From Phoma sp. XZ068 (lineage: Eukaryota > Ascomycota > Dothideomycetes > Pleosporales > Didymellaceae): a stretch of 64,000 nt of DNA. A program made the position numbers and the translations under genes. The notes under the pieces were generated by a model. It was not told the DNA's origin. It was given only the letters and a program-made list of their open reading frames with translations, and ran no database searches. The DNA lies in the NCBI GenBank assembly GCA_004835665.1, contig RBKR01000004.1, positions 434,001 through 498,000 of the forward strand, given 5' to 3'. Positions 33,209 to 45,657 of this stretch are shown here, in pieces. Positions within the stretch are counted from its first letter, which is position 1, and each line of letters starts with the position of its first letter.

Positions 33209-34715
33209 CTAAATCAGCTCCGCCAAGTTGTTATCAATGCCTTCCATATCCCCATCCCCCGCAAACGCCGCATACTCGTCCTCAACCTGGTTACTCATCT
33301 TCCTCTTCTTCACCGCCGCCTCATACGAGTGCTGGCCATACACGCCGCCTTCCTGCCCCGGTCGCGCATGCTGCAAGCTCTTCAGCAGATCGTGAGGGAT
33401 GTTCGTGTCGCCCATAGTTGTGGCGAAGTTGGGCATTGTCGTGTGGTTTCCTGGCGCGGGAGCGGTCTCAGGGACGACCGGGTTCGATACAGGTTCGGGC
33501 ATCACGTCGTCGCCGATGTCAGGTACTTGCTCCACGACATGAGTGGGGGCTTGCTGTGGTGAGCCGACGGGGGTGAAGGACTCCATGGGCGGGGGCGTGA
33601 GTTCTTCGATCTGGGGGCGGTCACGGCCGGTGGGCGAGGTGGTTGCGACGGGGAGGGGCGCGGCGGAGATCCTGTTTGTTTCGATGGCTGAGAGGCCTTG
33701 GAGGATGGCGTCTTCGACCTGGCGCTTGCGACTTTCAATGGCGTCCTTGCGGGTTTTGAGGTCTTCGGCTTGGGCTTGCTCTTGCTCGAGCTTCGACTTG
33801 TTCGTCGCGAGGAGCTGCTCGAGTCCGGCGATGAGCGCCTGGCGTGCTTTGATGCTCTCTGCCACTGCGCCTTCGGCTATTGCAAGCTTCTTCACGAGTG
33901 TGGAGAGTCCTGCAGCGTGGACGGGGGCAGATGGGATGGTGTAGTTGGGGCTGGTGACCTTCTCATATTCCTGGTTTGCTGTGGCCACTGCTGGTTTTGC
34001 CGTGAGGTCCGCCTTTTGCACCGATGTTGCAGGGGGAGCAACTGATGTCAGCTCTGCAGGAACTGCAGAGCTCGAAAACAGACTTCCACCCAGGGCAGGT
34101 TTACGACCGATTGACTTCGACGAGTCAATGTCGTTCATCGCCTTCTCGATACTCTGCTGGACAGCCTGGTTGAAGATCTGTCGCTGTCGCCAGACTTCGA
34201 TGACTCTTCGGATCTTGTTCTGAATGTCGTGGGGGGAGCCTTTGTAGGCTACGGTCGTGGCTTCGACGATGATGGGTTCGTAGGCTCTTAGGAACTCCTC
34301 CTTTTTACGCATCTTTGAGGTTTGGGTAATTTCTGGTTCCATGGTAAGCTCCATTGTATCTCAAAATTATTGACATTGGCTTCCAACTTACCATTGGCAA
34401 GGTAGATCAGGACGAGCTTCTTGTTTGGTGGTGATTCCTTCATACGCTGTAGCCATACTGCTGCAATGCGCTCGGCGTGTCGTCTGCACAATCATTAGGT
34501 CAGCAATGCTTCGCGAGTAATGGTGTGCCTTGTGGGTGATTCCACTGTCGATGTAGGCAAACTGCCTGATCACACCATGTTTGCAACCAAACATGGCCTG
34601 CAGAAGGGATGCTTTACCTGTGAAAGAGAATCCACTGACCCACGGTGGAGATGGAGTCTTGAGTCTCATTGAGCGACGACAGCTTCGCCTTCAGGCTGTC
34701 CTCTGTAAAGGCCAT
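33209..34715 (-). CDS. Rtt103-like CID (RPR) domain protein, RNA polymerase II termination
   Basis: Exons 34618-34715, 34392-34483 and 33209-34332 give 437 residues. Introns of 134 bp and 59 bp restore WILFHRRHAERIAAVW and IYLANEITQTSK. Residues 1-~140 form a CID: MAFTEDSLKAKLSSLNETQD, then KKLVLIYLANE and a segment through KIRRVIEVWRQRQIF. This domain binds the phosphorylated C-terminal domain of RNA polymerase II. A coiled coil (about residues 230-285, rich in KLEQEQAQAEDLKTRKDAIE) follows, then a Pro-rich tail ending with KKRKMS. Yeast Rtt103 acts with the Rat1 exonuclease in transcription termination. It shares a 383-bp promoter with the clathrin light chain gene. Confidence 0.88.
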
Positions 34716-35098
34716 GCTGAGGTATCACGCGTTGACAACAATCACTACTGAAGACAGGCGCTCACGCGAGCACGTTCACAAAAGGGCGGCTTTGATGATA
34801 GACTTGTCGCGTAAAGCTTAAGTGCACCTTCCCAGCCTGCAACAACTGCCTGTGTCTGCTGCACAAATGCACTGATGACGTGTGGTTGATGGATTTGACG
34901 TGAGGAAGCTGAGGTGAAGCTGCGGGCGCTAAGGGAGTCGGCGATACGTGTCCGGGCCTCCGCGATTGCCAGACGCCAAGGGTGCTCTCCTATGCGGTCA
35001 GTGAGCGCAACGATCAAGCCCAGCGACGTAAACAACCAATTGCCGTTTTCCCCACCATCTCTCCTTCCCTTTAATCTTGCACACACAATACACCCATT
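34716..35098. other. Shared divergent promoter (Rtt103-like / clathrin light chain)
   Basis: 383 bp between two start codons on opposite strands. CT-rich sequence lies just before the plus-strand ATG at 35099. No further features are seen. Confidence 0.5.
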
Positions 35099-36040
35099 AT
35101 GGCGGATCGATTTCCTTCGTTAGACGAGTTCGACGCTGGTAGGCTCCACTCTTGAACCCCCAAATGAGCTCCCGGCTGGATACTGAACTACCCCAGGTCA
35201 GAGCGAAGCCCGCGGCGATGTCACCAACTTCGATGCCCTTGGCGATGATGCGAACGACGACTTCCTCTCCCGTGAGCGCGCAATCCTCGGCGACGATGCG
35301 GATCAGTTTGCTTCGGAAAACGACAAGCTGGCAACAGTCGAGGACGGTGATGACGACCTGCTTGGTGGAGACTTTGGCGGCCAGGCCAATGTTGGCTCGC
35401 AGGAGATGAGCGGCTTCGAGAGCTCTTTCCCCGCCATCGACACAACCAACGAGGTAAGCATGCGCTGCCTGTCCCAGGTTCGATGCGCCAGGCATGTGAA
35501 GACAGCTGGCCGCATTGGAGGGAACCTATGAGTGGCAACTAAAGCTTCTTGCTTGAGTGGCACTGACAATAGCAGCACATGGCCCCTGGCGGCACAATCA
35601 CAGGGTCTACACTCCCTTTCCTCCCCGGCCAGCCTGCACCCTCGTTCACACCCCTGCGATCAGACTCGCCAGAGCCCGATGTTATCCGCGAATGGCGCGA
35701 GCGTCGCGACCTCCAGATTCAGCACCGTGATGAGGTCTCTGCCGAGCGCAAGGCCAAGACCATCCAAGAGGCACAGCAGAACATTGACGACTTCTATGAG
35801 AACTACAACAACAAGAAAGACAAGGAGATCGCCAAGACACGGAAAGAGGCCGAGGAGTTCCTTGCCAACCGAGACGACACAACTGCAGGTGGAACCAGCT
35901 GGGAGCGCATTGCCAAGTTGGTCGACCTGAGTGGCAAGGGTACCAAGGGTGGAGCGTCAGGAAGCGAGAAGGCACGCTTCAGGGAACTTTTGCTTAGCTT
36001 GAAGAAGGACGACAAGGCGCCTGGTTCAACTGGGTACTAG
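35099..36040 (+). CDS. Clathrin light chain
   Basis: Exons 35099-35138, 35197-35453 and 35576-36040 (or from 35573) give 253 or 254 residues. The start MADRFPSLDEFDAG is followed by an acidic segment (NFDALGDDANDDFLSRERAI). A central heptad region (VIREWRERRDLQIQHRDEVSAERKA onwards) is the heavy-chain-binding helix, with SWERIAKLVDLS and RFRELLLSLKKD near the C-terminus, as in fungal light chains. It is a component of clathrin coats in endocytosis and Golgi traffic. The second intron ends in TAGCAG, a tandem acceptor that adds or removes one Gln before HMAPGG. Confidence 0.95.
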
Positions 36041-37153
36041 GGTGGTGTACGGAGAAGATGGTGGAAAGAGACGATACATGATGATCATTTCGGGGGATGG
36101 GTTATGCATGACTTTTGGCAAGTCCAGAATACCTGGACGCGGCTTGGAGTTCATGGATAGGTTGCAGACTACCTCACGCAACTGTGTTAATACCTCGATT
36201 TCTCGACTTCTACTTTTCACGGTGAACTGCGATCTATGCTGGTGTGTACTTACCTCTATCACAGATATCTAACCCATGTCTATCAAACAATGTGATATTC
36301 TTCTAGGGCAAGGTTGCAGCATTACACCCGCAATATCAGATTCGAAGGCGGGTATGGCCTTCACAACCCTGGCATAACGTCCAAGAAGATGGTACTTCTA
36401 GTCTATACGATGTGCTTCAACTGCAGCTTCGACAATAACAGCCTTGCCTTTTTTCTATTCTATGGTCACGAGAGGCTGGAGGTCTCACATTAGTGAACAA
36501 GACATGTAGGGAATTCTTGATTGTCATGAACTCCGACGCCAACAGGTTCGACATCGGTAGGCTGTAGGTCTCCTCGTACCATTCTAGCCTCCCATCAGCG
36601 ATCAGAACATCGAAAGTAAATCACAGGTAGTAATGAAAAGCAACACAAGTCAAGTTGGTAGGCTAGGAAAGCTCTGCAATCAATAGTATTCATAAATCAG
36701 TGGGATAACTCTGCATCCGTGTTCAGGGTCGTCTCGATCTTGGCGCATTTGTTCGATGTGATGGTGTGGAAATGAGCATTGTCTGGGTGGTGTCGGTGGC
36801 TTTGACGCTAATGCAGGCTTAGCGGGCGTTTCATGCCCCTCGAAACGGTCCCTCGCGACATTTCATCTTGTAGCGCAAACCGCTTTTCACGACTTCACGA
36901 CCCGTAACGCCTCTCTCGTCTTCTTCACTCTCTGCTGTCTTGCTCAGTATCCGCGTGACTTGCTGTTGCCGCAACATCACAGTTTCAGTACCCCGCCAGC
37001 GCATAGCACGATTCCCTGCGATAGATCACACGCCCTCCTTTTAGTCTCACCGCCCGCAAGACTTGATCACCACGCTTCCTGCTCTCTTCGCACAACTCCA
37101 CTGTATACATCGACTTTTTCTTGTAGACGCGACCGACATTCATTACGTATAAT
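36041..37153. other. Intergenic region with promoter of the STRAP-like gene
   Basis: About 1.1 kb. The last ~250 bp are C/T-rich, a probable promoter and leader. The first part is AT-richer with no supported gene. Confidence 0.45.
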
Positions 37154-38157
37154 ATGCCTGAAACTACAAAGGTCGTGCCTCTTACCTGCCACGGGCACTC
37201 CCGGCCCGTACCTCACATACACTTCTCCTCCATTGTAGACGAAGACCAGTTCTACATCATCTCAGCATGCAAGGACGGCAACCCAATGCTGCGCGATGGT
37301 GTGACTGGCGACTGGATAGGAACTTTCTTGGGCCACAAGGGCGCAGTTTGGCAAGCGAGGCTTTCGTCAGATGCTTCGCTCGCAGCGACTGCCTCTGCTG
37401 ATTTCTCTGCGTAAGTCTCTACGCCTGTCAGCAAAGGGCGCCACTGACATCGCCTAGAAAGGTCTGGGACACGCACACAGGCGAAGCCCTCCATACACTT
37501 TCGCACAACCACATCGTTCGCGCCGTCGCATTCCCCAACCAACCAAACCCACAGATTCTGGCAACAGGAGGCATGGAGAAGAAGTTGCGCATCTTCGACC
37601 TCTCGCAGGGTGACTCTGCGCCGAGCTATGAGATTGGCGCAGGCGTACACACCGGAACCATCAAGTCGATCGTTTGGACTTCAGATCCAAACATCTTGAT
37701 CACGGCTGCAGAGGATAAGAAGATTAGGTGGTGGGATCTACGAACACAGTCGATGATTGGCGAATATGCTGTTGAGGGCGTAGTAGGCACCTGCGAGTTG
37801 GATAACACCTCTCCGGACGGCGTACTAAGTGTGGCGGCTGGAAACAGCGTCTACTTCTTCAACAGCCTCCAGCCAGGATCGTTGATCAAGACGATCAAGA
37901 CACCCTACGAGATCGCTAGCGTGGCGCTGCATAGCGGTGCGAGGAAGTTCATTACTGGTGGTAGCAACCAGAATGACACCTGGGTCAGGCTTTGGGATTT
38001 CGATGAGGAGAAAGAATTGGAGACGAACAAGGGTCACCACGGCCCTGTCTGGTCCGCGAGCTTTTCGCCTGACGGCAAGTTGTATGCGACGGGCAGTGAA
38101 GATGGTACCGTCAAGCTTTGGAAATACACCACAGGCGCGTACGGTCTGTGGCGTTGA
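37154..38157 (+). CDS. STRAP/Unrip-type WD40 protein
   Basis: Exons 37154-37410 and 37458-38157 give 318 residues. The 47-bp intron restores SADFSAKVWDTHTGEAL. The protein is almost entirely WD40 repeats forming one propeller, with GHSRPVPHIHFS at the start, LGHKGAVWQARLSSD, and a last repeat with GHHGPVWSASFSPDGKLYATGSEDG then KLWKYTTGAYGLWR. The start (VPLTCHGHSRPV) and this ending match serine/threonine kinase receptor-associated protein (STRAP, also an SMN-complex subunit in animals) rather than a generic WD40 protein. In fungi the role is poorly defined, probably RNA- or signalling-complex assembly. There is no extension beyond the propeller. Confidence 0.88.
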
Positions 38158-38762
38158 TACTTCAAAATCATACATTGAAGCTTTGGGTAGGTAGAGGCGG
38201 TACTTGCATTCAGTCTTGGTGTTGCAATCCAAAACCACGATACCCAATACAATACATTCACCCTGACCATCAGCGGTGCATTTGACTTTAGAGCAATTGC
38301 GCTTCCCGCATGCTCGCTGATGACTCCTGCAAGGTTCAGATACAGATAAAGCAATCACATTTAAGCTCGAGATTGCGGCTAAAAGTGTAGTCTAGTAAAC
38401 GCCCGCTACGCCATCCAGGGTATGCACAGCCGGGAATTACCCAATTCGGCCATCCGGAGGATCGACGTCACCAGCACCCTGCCAAACCAACATGCGGTAA
38501 TGATGGGTCAAGCTTGGCGAACTGCGATAAGCACTCCTGCGAGCCGATACGATGATAGCCCAATGCACAACACCATGCCAAGAGTGGGTTGTTGAGTTAC
38601 AAGGCCCACCAGTATAAGATAAGATAGATCCCGCGCTCTGGATGTCACTGTGTCCGACGAAGCAATTCGACCAAACTTTGCCGCCTCGCATGCTCCCCAT
38701 CAGCGACTTCCAAGTTTGATTTCGACGACAGACCCTATTAAGTTCTAAACGCCACCTTCAAG
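38158..38762. other. Promoter region of the permease gene
   Basis: About 600 bp between two plus-strand genes. No gene or repeat is supported. Confidence 0.4.
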
Positions 38763-40344
38763 ATGTCAGAAGAGAAGAAAGATGGCATCTCGCCAGTCGC
38801 AACAGCACCCAGCATCGACGAAGGCAAGATGGCTGCTGAGAAGCAAATGCGAGATATTGGAGCAGACCTGTACCTCGAAGTCAGACAGTATACACGAGAA
38901 GAGCTAGAGGCTGAAAGAAAGGTCGTTTTGCGAAAGATTGATTGGGTCATCATGCCTATGGTAACCTTTTTCCTTGCCAAGGTTGATATGTAACGGTGCT
39001 CACTGTCTTTAGATTTGCATGACATACATGATCCAATTCCTTGACAAGCTCTCCCTCAACTACGCATCCGCCTACACCCTGATCCCGGATCTTGGACTCG
39101 AAGGCCAGCGCTATTCCTGGGTAGCTGCCATCTTCAACTTTGGATACCTGTTCTGGGCACTTCCTGCGAACTACTTGATCCAACGTCTTCCTGTCTCGAA
39201 GTACACTGGCACCATGATTCTCACCTGGTCGATCCTACTCTGCTGTCATGTCGCAGCTAAGAACTATGCCGGGATGCTCGTCCTCCGCTTCCTGCTCGGC
39301 ATGTTCGAAGCTTCCATCTCGCCCGCAATCATGAACATCGTTTCTATGTTCTACACGCGCTCCGAGCAACCTCTCCGAATGTGCGTATTCCTGGCTTTCA
39401 ACGGCATGGCGACCATGATCGGCGCGCTTCTTGGATACGGACTGGGCCACGCTCACAGTCCGCTGATCACGACATGGCAGCTCATCTTCCTGGTCATTGG
39501 ACTGGTGAATTTCGTATGGGCGTGGGTGTTTCTTTGGGTCATGCCGGATAGTCCTGCCACGGCGAAGTTTCTCACCCACAAACAGCGGATTGTGGCAATT
39601 GACCGGATTGCGAGTAATATGATTGGTGTCAAGACGAAGCAGTTCCAGAAAAGTCAGGCGCTGGAGGCGCTGATGGATATCAAAGTCCACTGTTTGATGC
39701 TTATTGGTCTGGGGTGTGGTGTCGTTAACGGCGGCGTGAGCAACTTCGCGTCTTCCTTGATCCGCGGCTTTGGCTTCAGCGGTATCTACGCTACGCTCCT
39801 TCAGCTTCCTACCGGTGCCATCGAGTTCGTGGTAGTCCCGTTGTGCGGTCTGGCTGCGGGATACTTCAAAGATACGCGCTGTCTAATTCTTGCCTTTATC
39901 TGTCTGCCACCCCTCGGCGGGCTGTTGGGCATCCGTCTCACTCCATTGTCACAGCGGTGGAGTCTCGTCGGGTGTACATGGCTGCAGTACATCGTTGGAG
40001 CGCCAGTCATCCTCTCCTGGAACCTCCTGACTAGCAATATCGCGGGTCACACCAAGCGCAGTACAGCGAACGGGCTGTGGTTCGTGTTCTATGCTGCGGG
40101 CAACATTGCTGGAGCGAACATCTTCTTCGCCAAGGAGAAGCCGAGATACTTCTCAGCGCTCACGGGGCTGATCGTTTGCTATTGCGGGATGTTTGTGGTT
40201 GCTCTGTTCCTGAGGCAGTACATGTGGTGGGAGAATAAGAGGCGAGACAAGAAGTATGGTGCGGGTGAGGATGAACAGGCGATTCAGGATGGATTCAAGG
40301 ATCAGACGGATTTACAGGCGAAGCACTTCAGATACGCATTGTAA
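38763..40344 (+). CDS. Dal5-family MFS anion:cation symporter
   Basis: Exons 38763-38960 and 39013-40344 give 509 residues. The 52-bp intron falls between VIMPM and ICMTYMIQFLDKLSLNYASA, a position typical of the family. A ~60-residue cytosolic N-terminus leads into about 12 membrane helices. Family marks include LDKLSLNYASAYTL (helix 1), LVLRFLLGMFEASISPA, and SNIAGHTKRSTANGLWFVFYAAGN in the C-terminal half. The Dal5/Tna1 group imports allantoate, nicotinate, pantothenate and similar carboxylates; the substrate here cannot be read from sequence. The C-terminal tail is charged. Confidence 0.92.
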
Positions 40345-40440
40345 GGTTTGAGGTCGACTGACCTGTGACAACTGGGCATTATAGCAGCATTGTCTAGTGC
40401 CTCAATCAATTAATTGGCGCCATATGCCATCAAAAGGAGG

Positions 40441-41649
40441 TTATCCTGACACCTCCAGCTTACTCACTTCTTCAACCAAGCTTGCCTCTTCATCGTTGCT
40501 CTGCTCACTTCCTGCTCGAAACCCCATACCCTCACACCCTCCCTCTCCATCAAACTTAACACCAATAATCTTCTCAGCAACCCACATTGCCGTCTGCGCA
40601 TGTAGACTAGTCTCCACCTTTCCACCCAATCTTCTGCCAGCATCAACTCGACTCCTCCCCTTAGCAAGCGCCTGGAAGACAACTAGCTGATCCATCATCC
40701 ACTCGTCCACACACCCTCCATGTTCTATTTCAGCAATCAGATCATCAGAGACCTTTCGTACGACGTTCGGAATGATCTGGGTAGTTTTGCCAACTCTGAC
40801 GCCGCCATCGTACAGCCAGTCGCGTCCAAGTTTCAACCCAGTGGAGGTCGTCGCTACAAGGAGGAGGTAGAATCGTTTGTCGTGGCAAGAGTTCTCGAAT
40901 GTGATATGGATGTCCGGGTCCTTTGTGCTGCCGAAGATGCGAGACAGGCGCTTCTCAAACATTAAGTCTAGGTTGTCGCGGAAGTCTTGCTCGGTGTCGC
41001 GCGGTGCGAGGATAGTTGCTCGTACGCTCAGGATGCTTCCTCTATCCGTGAGCTGGAATGCTGGCAGTGGGGATACAACAGGAGTGAATGTGAATGTAGC
41101 GCTTCCAAGTCGAGTGCTTCCTGTGGACCAACCGCGGGAGTGGCATGTTGATGTTATGGATGGTAGCCCGATTTTGGAGAGCATTGGGATGAGAACTTGC
41201 TCAATGTAGTCGTGTGATGGCGAGTTCGATACATTGGTTCCTCCTGTGATGCGTAATTGTACGGGTCCGTGTGCGCCGCAGAATAGCAGGTATGGCAGTA
41301 CGGCTTGGAGAACGAGGTTGATGCTGCCAGGTGTGCTTTGGCTGATTGAAACATGGCCTGCTGTGATGTCACGGTGCATCGAGGGCAGTAAATTAGGTGT
41401 GAATGTGATCTCCTTGCTCTTTAGTCCTGCACCGCTAATGCGCGCATTACTGGCCTGGCCAAGCCATAGCATAGAGGTCAAGTGTTGTGCTTTGAGACCG
41501 CCGCCGCCATGTCGCTTGCCTCGTATATTGGTGATGTTGACAGACTTCTTGGTGAGGCTGGACAGGCCAAGGGCCACGCGCAAGAGTTGCCCACCACCTT
41601 CTAGGGTAGTCCCTTCAATGTGGATTGTATCTGTTCGTTTTGGCGCCAT
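40441..41649 (-). CDS. RNA 3'-terminal phosphate cyclase
   Basis: A single exon of 402 residues. EGGGQLLRVALGLS near the N-terminus and RGKRHGGGGLKAQHL are the family signatures. The catalytic His that is adenylylated is H350 in LHAQTAMWVAE. It converts an RNA 3'-phosphate to a 2',3'-cyclic phosphate using ATP. The fit to RtcA/RTCA, and not to the inactive ribosome factor Rcl1, is based on the retained His and the EGGGQ motif. The gene ends about 100 bp from the permease stop (convergent). Confidence 0.93.
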   Translation of the reverse strand: MAPKRTDTIHIEGTTLEGGGQLLRVALGLSSLTKKSVNITNIRGKRHGGGGLKAQHLTSMLWLGQASNARISGAGLKSKEITFTPNLLPSMHRDITAGHVSISQSTPGSINLVLQAVLPYLLFCGAHGPVQLRITGGTNVSNSPSHDYIEQVLIPMLSKIGLPSITSTCHSRGWSTGSTRLGSATFTFTPVVSPLPAFQLTDRGSILSVRATILAPRDTEQDFRDNLDLMFEKRLSRIFGSTKDPDIHITFENSCHDKRFYLLLVATTSTGLKLGRDWLYDGGVRVGKTTQIIPNVVRKVSDDLIAEIEHGGCVDEWMMDQLVVFQALAKGRSRVDAGRRLGGKVETSLHAQTAMWVAEKIIGVKFDGEGGCEGMGFRAGSEQSNDEEASLVEEVSKLEVSG

Positions 41650-42318
41650 TCTTGCATTGAAGTTTATTTTAATCAGGTACCTGAGTAGTTTTGGAAGACC
41701 GCCAGTATATCTACATTGACTACACGAGCGGTCCTGCCTTCAGTAGATGAGTCGATCTGAGCATGCACGGTGGAGTCATCACAGGCGGCTGTGCCGCTGG
41801 CTGCCTGATACGACAAATGAAGCTCATTTTCAGCAGCATCCTCGCAGGAAGTAGGGGACCGCTATGCATAAGTTGTAGCTGTAATGCGTCGGCATTTCAT
41901 GGTGTCCAGGTGCAGTTGCTATTCCTTTGTTCACCGTCGCTGCGATCTGAGCATCGTAGCGCGGGGAGCCACAAAGCTTGACTGCGGATATGGGTGACGT
42001 CGTAACACGACTCGTCTACTCAAAGCAACGATGGAGAATTGCGATTTCTGAAGCAGCCCACTTGGACAATAATGTTGACGCGTTGAAGTTGGTCATCTCG
42101 CGCCATCCGGACCTTTACCAATCGGAGCCTCACGTGGCCCGCGCTCGATCTCCGGGATCCTTTCGTCACCACCGAGGCGGAACTTTTCTCAGGAGCCATC
42201 AACGCCGAGCTGTCATCGCACTTATAGCCAACGTACCGCCATGTCGAATGCCTCCATAGTGCGCCCCTTCAGAATCAGCTCCAGCTCCAGGTAGACAGCC
42301 CGTCTGCCCCGCGACACG
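41650..42318. other. Divergent promoter between the cyclase and ABC transporter genes
   Basis: About 670 bp. Short ORFs overlap without family resemblance. I see no further features. Confidence 0.45.
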
Positions 42319-44729
42319 ATGCGCGGAACAGCGGCTTTCGCGGCCAAGGCCTGGCATGGCCCCGGCAACGGAGCTTTGTTCTCCTCCATACATCCGCGCA
42401 TAGCGACAAGCTCGCCCATATCCGTGCTATCGCGAGCATTCGCCACTACGAAGCCCCCAGTCGCACACATCACCAAGACTTCACAAGCACAATGCGCGAG
42501 CAGATGTGCGTCATCACTATTCCCCTCCTCGGCCGCCCTGCGATTTGCGCCAGCAGGCACCACACGCCGCAATGCCTTCCAGCAGCCCGCCCGCATGTTC
42601 ACGGCGTCGAGGATACTGGCCGAAGCACAGGCCAAGCCACCAACAAGACAGCGCAAGTCTTACAAGAAGGAGATGGAAGAGAAGGGTGCTATAGATCTTG
42701 AAGAGAACGACGGCGAGCCTGAAGAGTCCCAGGGCTTTGTCAAGTCAGAAAAGGCAACGGCAGCGCGACAGGTCAATCTGAGCGCCAAGCTGAGCAAAGA
42801 GGGCAGTCCCGGCGCAGGCGGCGGTATGGGAGAGATTTGGCGGTTGATCAAGATCGCCAGGCCAGAGATGGGTACCCTGGCATGGGCTTTCGTCTTCCTC
42901 CTGTTCTCTTCTGCCATCTCCATGTCGATTCCCTTCTCGATCGGCCGAATTCTGGACGCTGCTACTCAAGCCGAGAAGACCGATGGGCTCCTCTTTGGCA
43001 TGGACATGACCACCTTCTACTTTGCGCTTGGTTCAGTGCTCTGCGCAGGTGCTGCAGCCAACTTTGGTCGTATCGTCATCCTACGCATCGTTGGTGAGCG
43101 CATCGTTGCTCGCCTTCGATCCCAGCTCTACCGCAAGACCTTTATTCAGAACGCCGAATTCTTCGATGCCAACAGGGTCGGTGATCTCATCTCTCGTCTT
43201 GGTTCGGATACAATCATCGTTGGAAAGAGTATCACGCAAAACTTATCCGATGGTCTTCGTTCGCTGGTCAGTGGTGCTGCTGGATTCGCCATGATGGGAT
43301 ACGTCAGTCTCAAGCTCACCGGCATTCTTGCATTGATCGGACCACCTGTTGCTGTAGTTGCATTCCTCTCCGGTCGATCGCTGCGAACTTTGAGTCGCAA
43401 GATTCAGAAGAACCTGGGTACTCTCACAAAGATTGCCGAAGAGCGTCTTGGTAACGTCAGAACCAGTCAGGCGTTCGTTGGAGAGGTCCAAGAGGCTGCA
43501 CGCTACAATCGTCAAATCAAGAGAATATTCCAGCTTGGAAGGAAAGAAGCTGTGGTCGCTGCTGGTTTCTACGGTAGTACCGGACTGATGGGTAACCTAA
43601 CGATCATTGCTATTCTCTACGCTGGAGGCGGCATGGTCAAGAGCGGGGTCATCTCTATCGGCGAGCTTTCATCCTTCCTCATGTATACGGCATACGCTGG
43701 CTCAAGTATGGTTGGCTTATCAGGCTTCTACGGTGAGATGATGAAGGGTGTCGGTGCTGCCAGTCGTCTCTTCGAACTCCAGGATCGCGAACCCACCCTT
43801 TCGCCAACGAAGGGCGAGCCCGTCAGGTCTGCGCGCGGTCCGATTGAGTTCAAACACGTGTCTTTCGCTTACCCAACAAGACCAGCAGTCAGCATCTTCA
43901 AAGACATCAACTTTAAGATCGAGCAGGGCACCAATGTCGCCATCGTTGCGCCCAGTGGAGCTGGAAAGTCAACGGTCGCGAGTTTGTTGTTGCGTTTCTA
44001 CGTACCAACGGCTGGAACTATTACCATCGATGGACGCGACATCACCAAACTCAATGCTAAGCAGCTGAGAAGGAAGATCGGTTTCGTTGGACAGGAGCCT
44101 GTACTGTTCTCCGGTACCATCGCTGAAAACATTGCGTACGGTGCCCCCATGGCAACTCGTGCTGAGATCGTCGCGGCGGCCCGAAAGGCCAACTGCCAGT
44201 TCATCGGTGACTTTGTAAGTACAGTAATTATACTCCGGGAATTTCCACTAACGTGTATCAGCCTGACGGTCTTGAGACGCACGTTGGTGCACGCGGTACG
44301 CAGCTCTCTGGTGGTCAGAAGCAGCGAATTGCAATTGCACGTGCGCTCATCAAGAAGCCCGACATCCTCATTCTCGATGAAGCCACAAGTGCTCTAGATG
44401 CCGAGTCTGAGACGCTTGTCAACCAAGCCCTCGGCAAGCTACTCGCCGAAAATAACACCACGATCAGTATTGCGCATCGTCTGTCAACCATCAAGCGCTC
44501 AGACCGCATCATCTGCATCAACGCTAATGGTGAGGTTGCTGAGGAGGGAACCTACAAGGAGCTTTCTTCCAATCCTGATGGTGCTTTCAGCAAACTCATG
44601 GAATGGCAGATGAGCGGAGGTGAGGTCGACACTAAGAAAATTCGGGGTCCTGGACCTACCGAAGAAGAGGAGATTGAGAGGGAACTGGAGAACGAGACGG
44701 AGGAGCAGGCCGGCCAGCACAGGGTCTAG
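42319..44729 (+). CDS. Mitochondrial ABC half-transporter (Mdl/ABCB10 type)
   Basis: Exons 42319-44214 and 44262-44729 give 787 residues. The 47-bp intron in phase 0 rejoins IGDF to PDGLETHVGARG. The N-terminus is a long Arg/Ala/Ser-rich mitochondrial targeting region with no acidic residues in the first ~60. Six membrane helices follow from about residue 190. The nucleotide-binding domain has Walker A near 544-551 (APSGAGKS, with Ala where Gly is usual), Q-loop VGQEPVLFSG, signature LSGGQKQRIAIARAL (~646), Walker B ILILDEATSALD and H-loop SIAHRLST. Yeast Mdl1 exports peptides from the matrix and mammalian ABCB10 supports haem synthesis. It is not Atm1-like. The acidic tail is Glu-rich. Confidence 0.92.
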
Positions 44730-45657
44730 ATGAACGGCATGAGGCGCTCTAGTTCCTCAGACGAGGTCAGACACTGAGAGGTGGCCTCCAGATTGCGCCA
44801 TGCGTGTTCAACAAACGTTGGCTGCAACGCAACAGCAGCATCTACAAAACTCGAAGCAGTTCTTGTGGGCCATTCGGAGGCTTACCGAGGGCCATCTCAT
44901 CTAGATGCAATGTTGGAGTTGGATCTGATGTGGGTGGCTCGGCGGGTGGCTGCGTGATCTTGAATAACATGGACGTGGGGTGACTTTTTGGTCGCTCACG
45001 CGATGCTGGACAAACGTCAAGCCACCAAACGCTGATAGTGCCGGCGTTTCAAGGTAGCATCACATGGCAATGTAGCACGGTTTCGCATAGCGAATGCTAG
45101 AATATGTACATTAAGGCTTAAATAATCTCCAGCATTTGTTCACATCAATCAACTCTCAAGCTACTACCATTTCCAGCTCACTCATCATTATGTCTTCGTG
45201 TGGCTCCTTCGCTATGAACAGCGTCTACGAGACCAACTCCTCGCTGTTGCAACAAGCCAACTTTAGCGTTACCTCCAGACACTACTCGCATCGTCTGCAT
45301 CTCTCAGACTTTCTGCATTTAATCCGAATGCCAAAACGACTGTCGACCTCCAGGTCCGGTAGCGCAACGTCCGCAACGAGCAACACTAGCGCCCTCTAGC
45401 CGCAGCGACGTAAGCTATGGCACTCATCCAATCGCCAACTGCTCGATCAGCATTGGATAAGCCAACCTAAAGATGCTGAGCAACAATCGAACAATGCGGA
45501 TCCAATCTCGACCGCGCTGCGAGTGTCATATCCTGACGTCATACACCTAGACCCACGACCCGTTGCATAATAACGAACTCGAATCACCAGAAAGCCTTGC
45601 GATCTTAACAATCCATAAAACCACACATGTTCCCCCTCATACACCCGTATATACCTC
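44730..45657. other. Intergenic region
   Basis: About 930 bp. It contains one low-confidence small frame (45190-45399). Otherwise it is AT-rich with no features. Confidence 0.4.
45190..45399 (+). CDS. Possible small protein, unrecognised
   Basis: This is a 69-codon frame starting MSSCGSFAMNSVYE, preceded by a CT/CA-rich leader of the type seen at real starts in this window (TCAATCAACTCTCAAG). The C-terminal half is Ser/Arg/Thr-rich and low complexity. No domain, signal peptide or homolog is known to me. It may be a chance frame. Confidence 0.22.
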   Translation: MSSCGSFAMNSVYETNSSLLQQANFSVTSRHYSHRLHLSDFLHLIRMPKRLSTSRSGSATSATSNTSAL

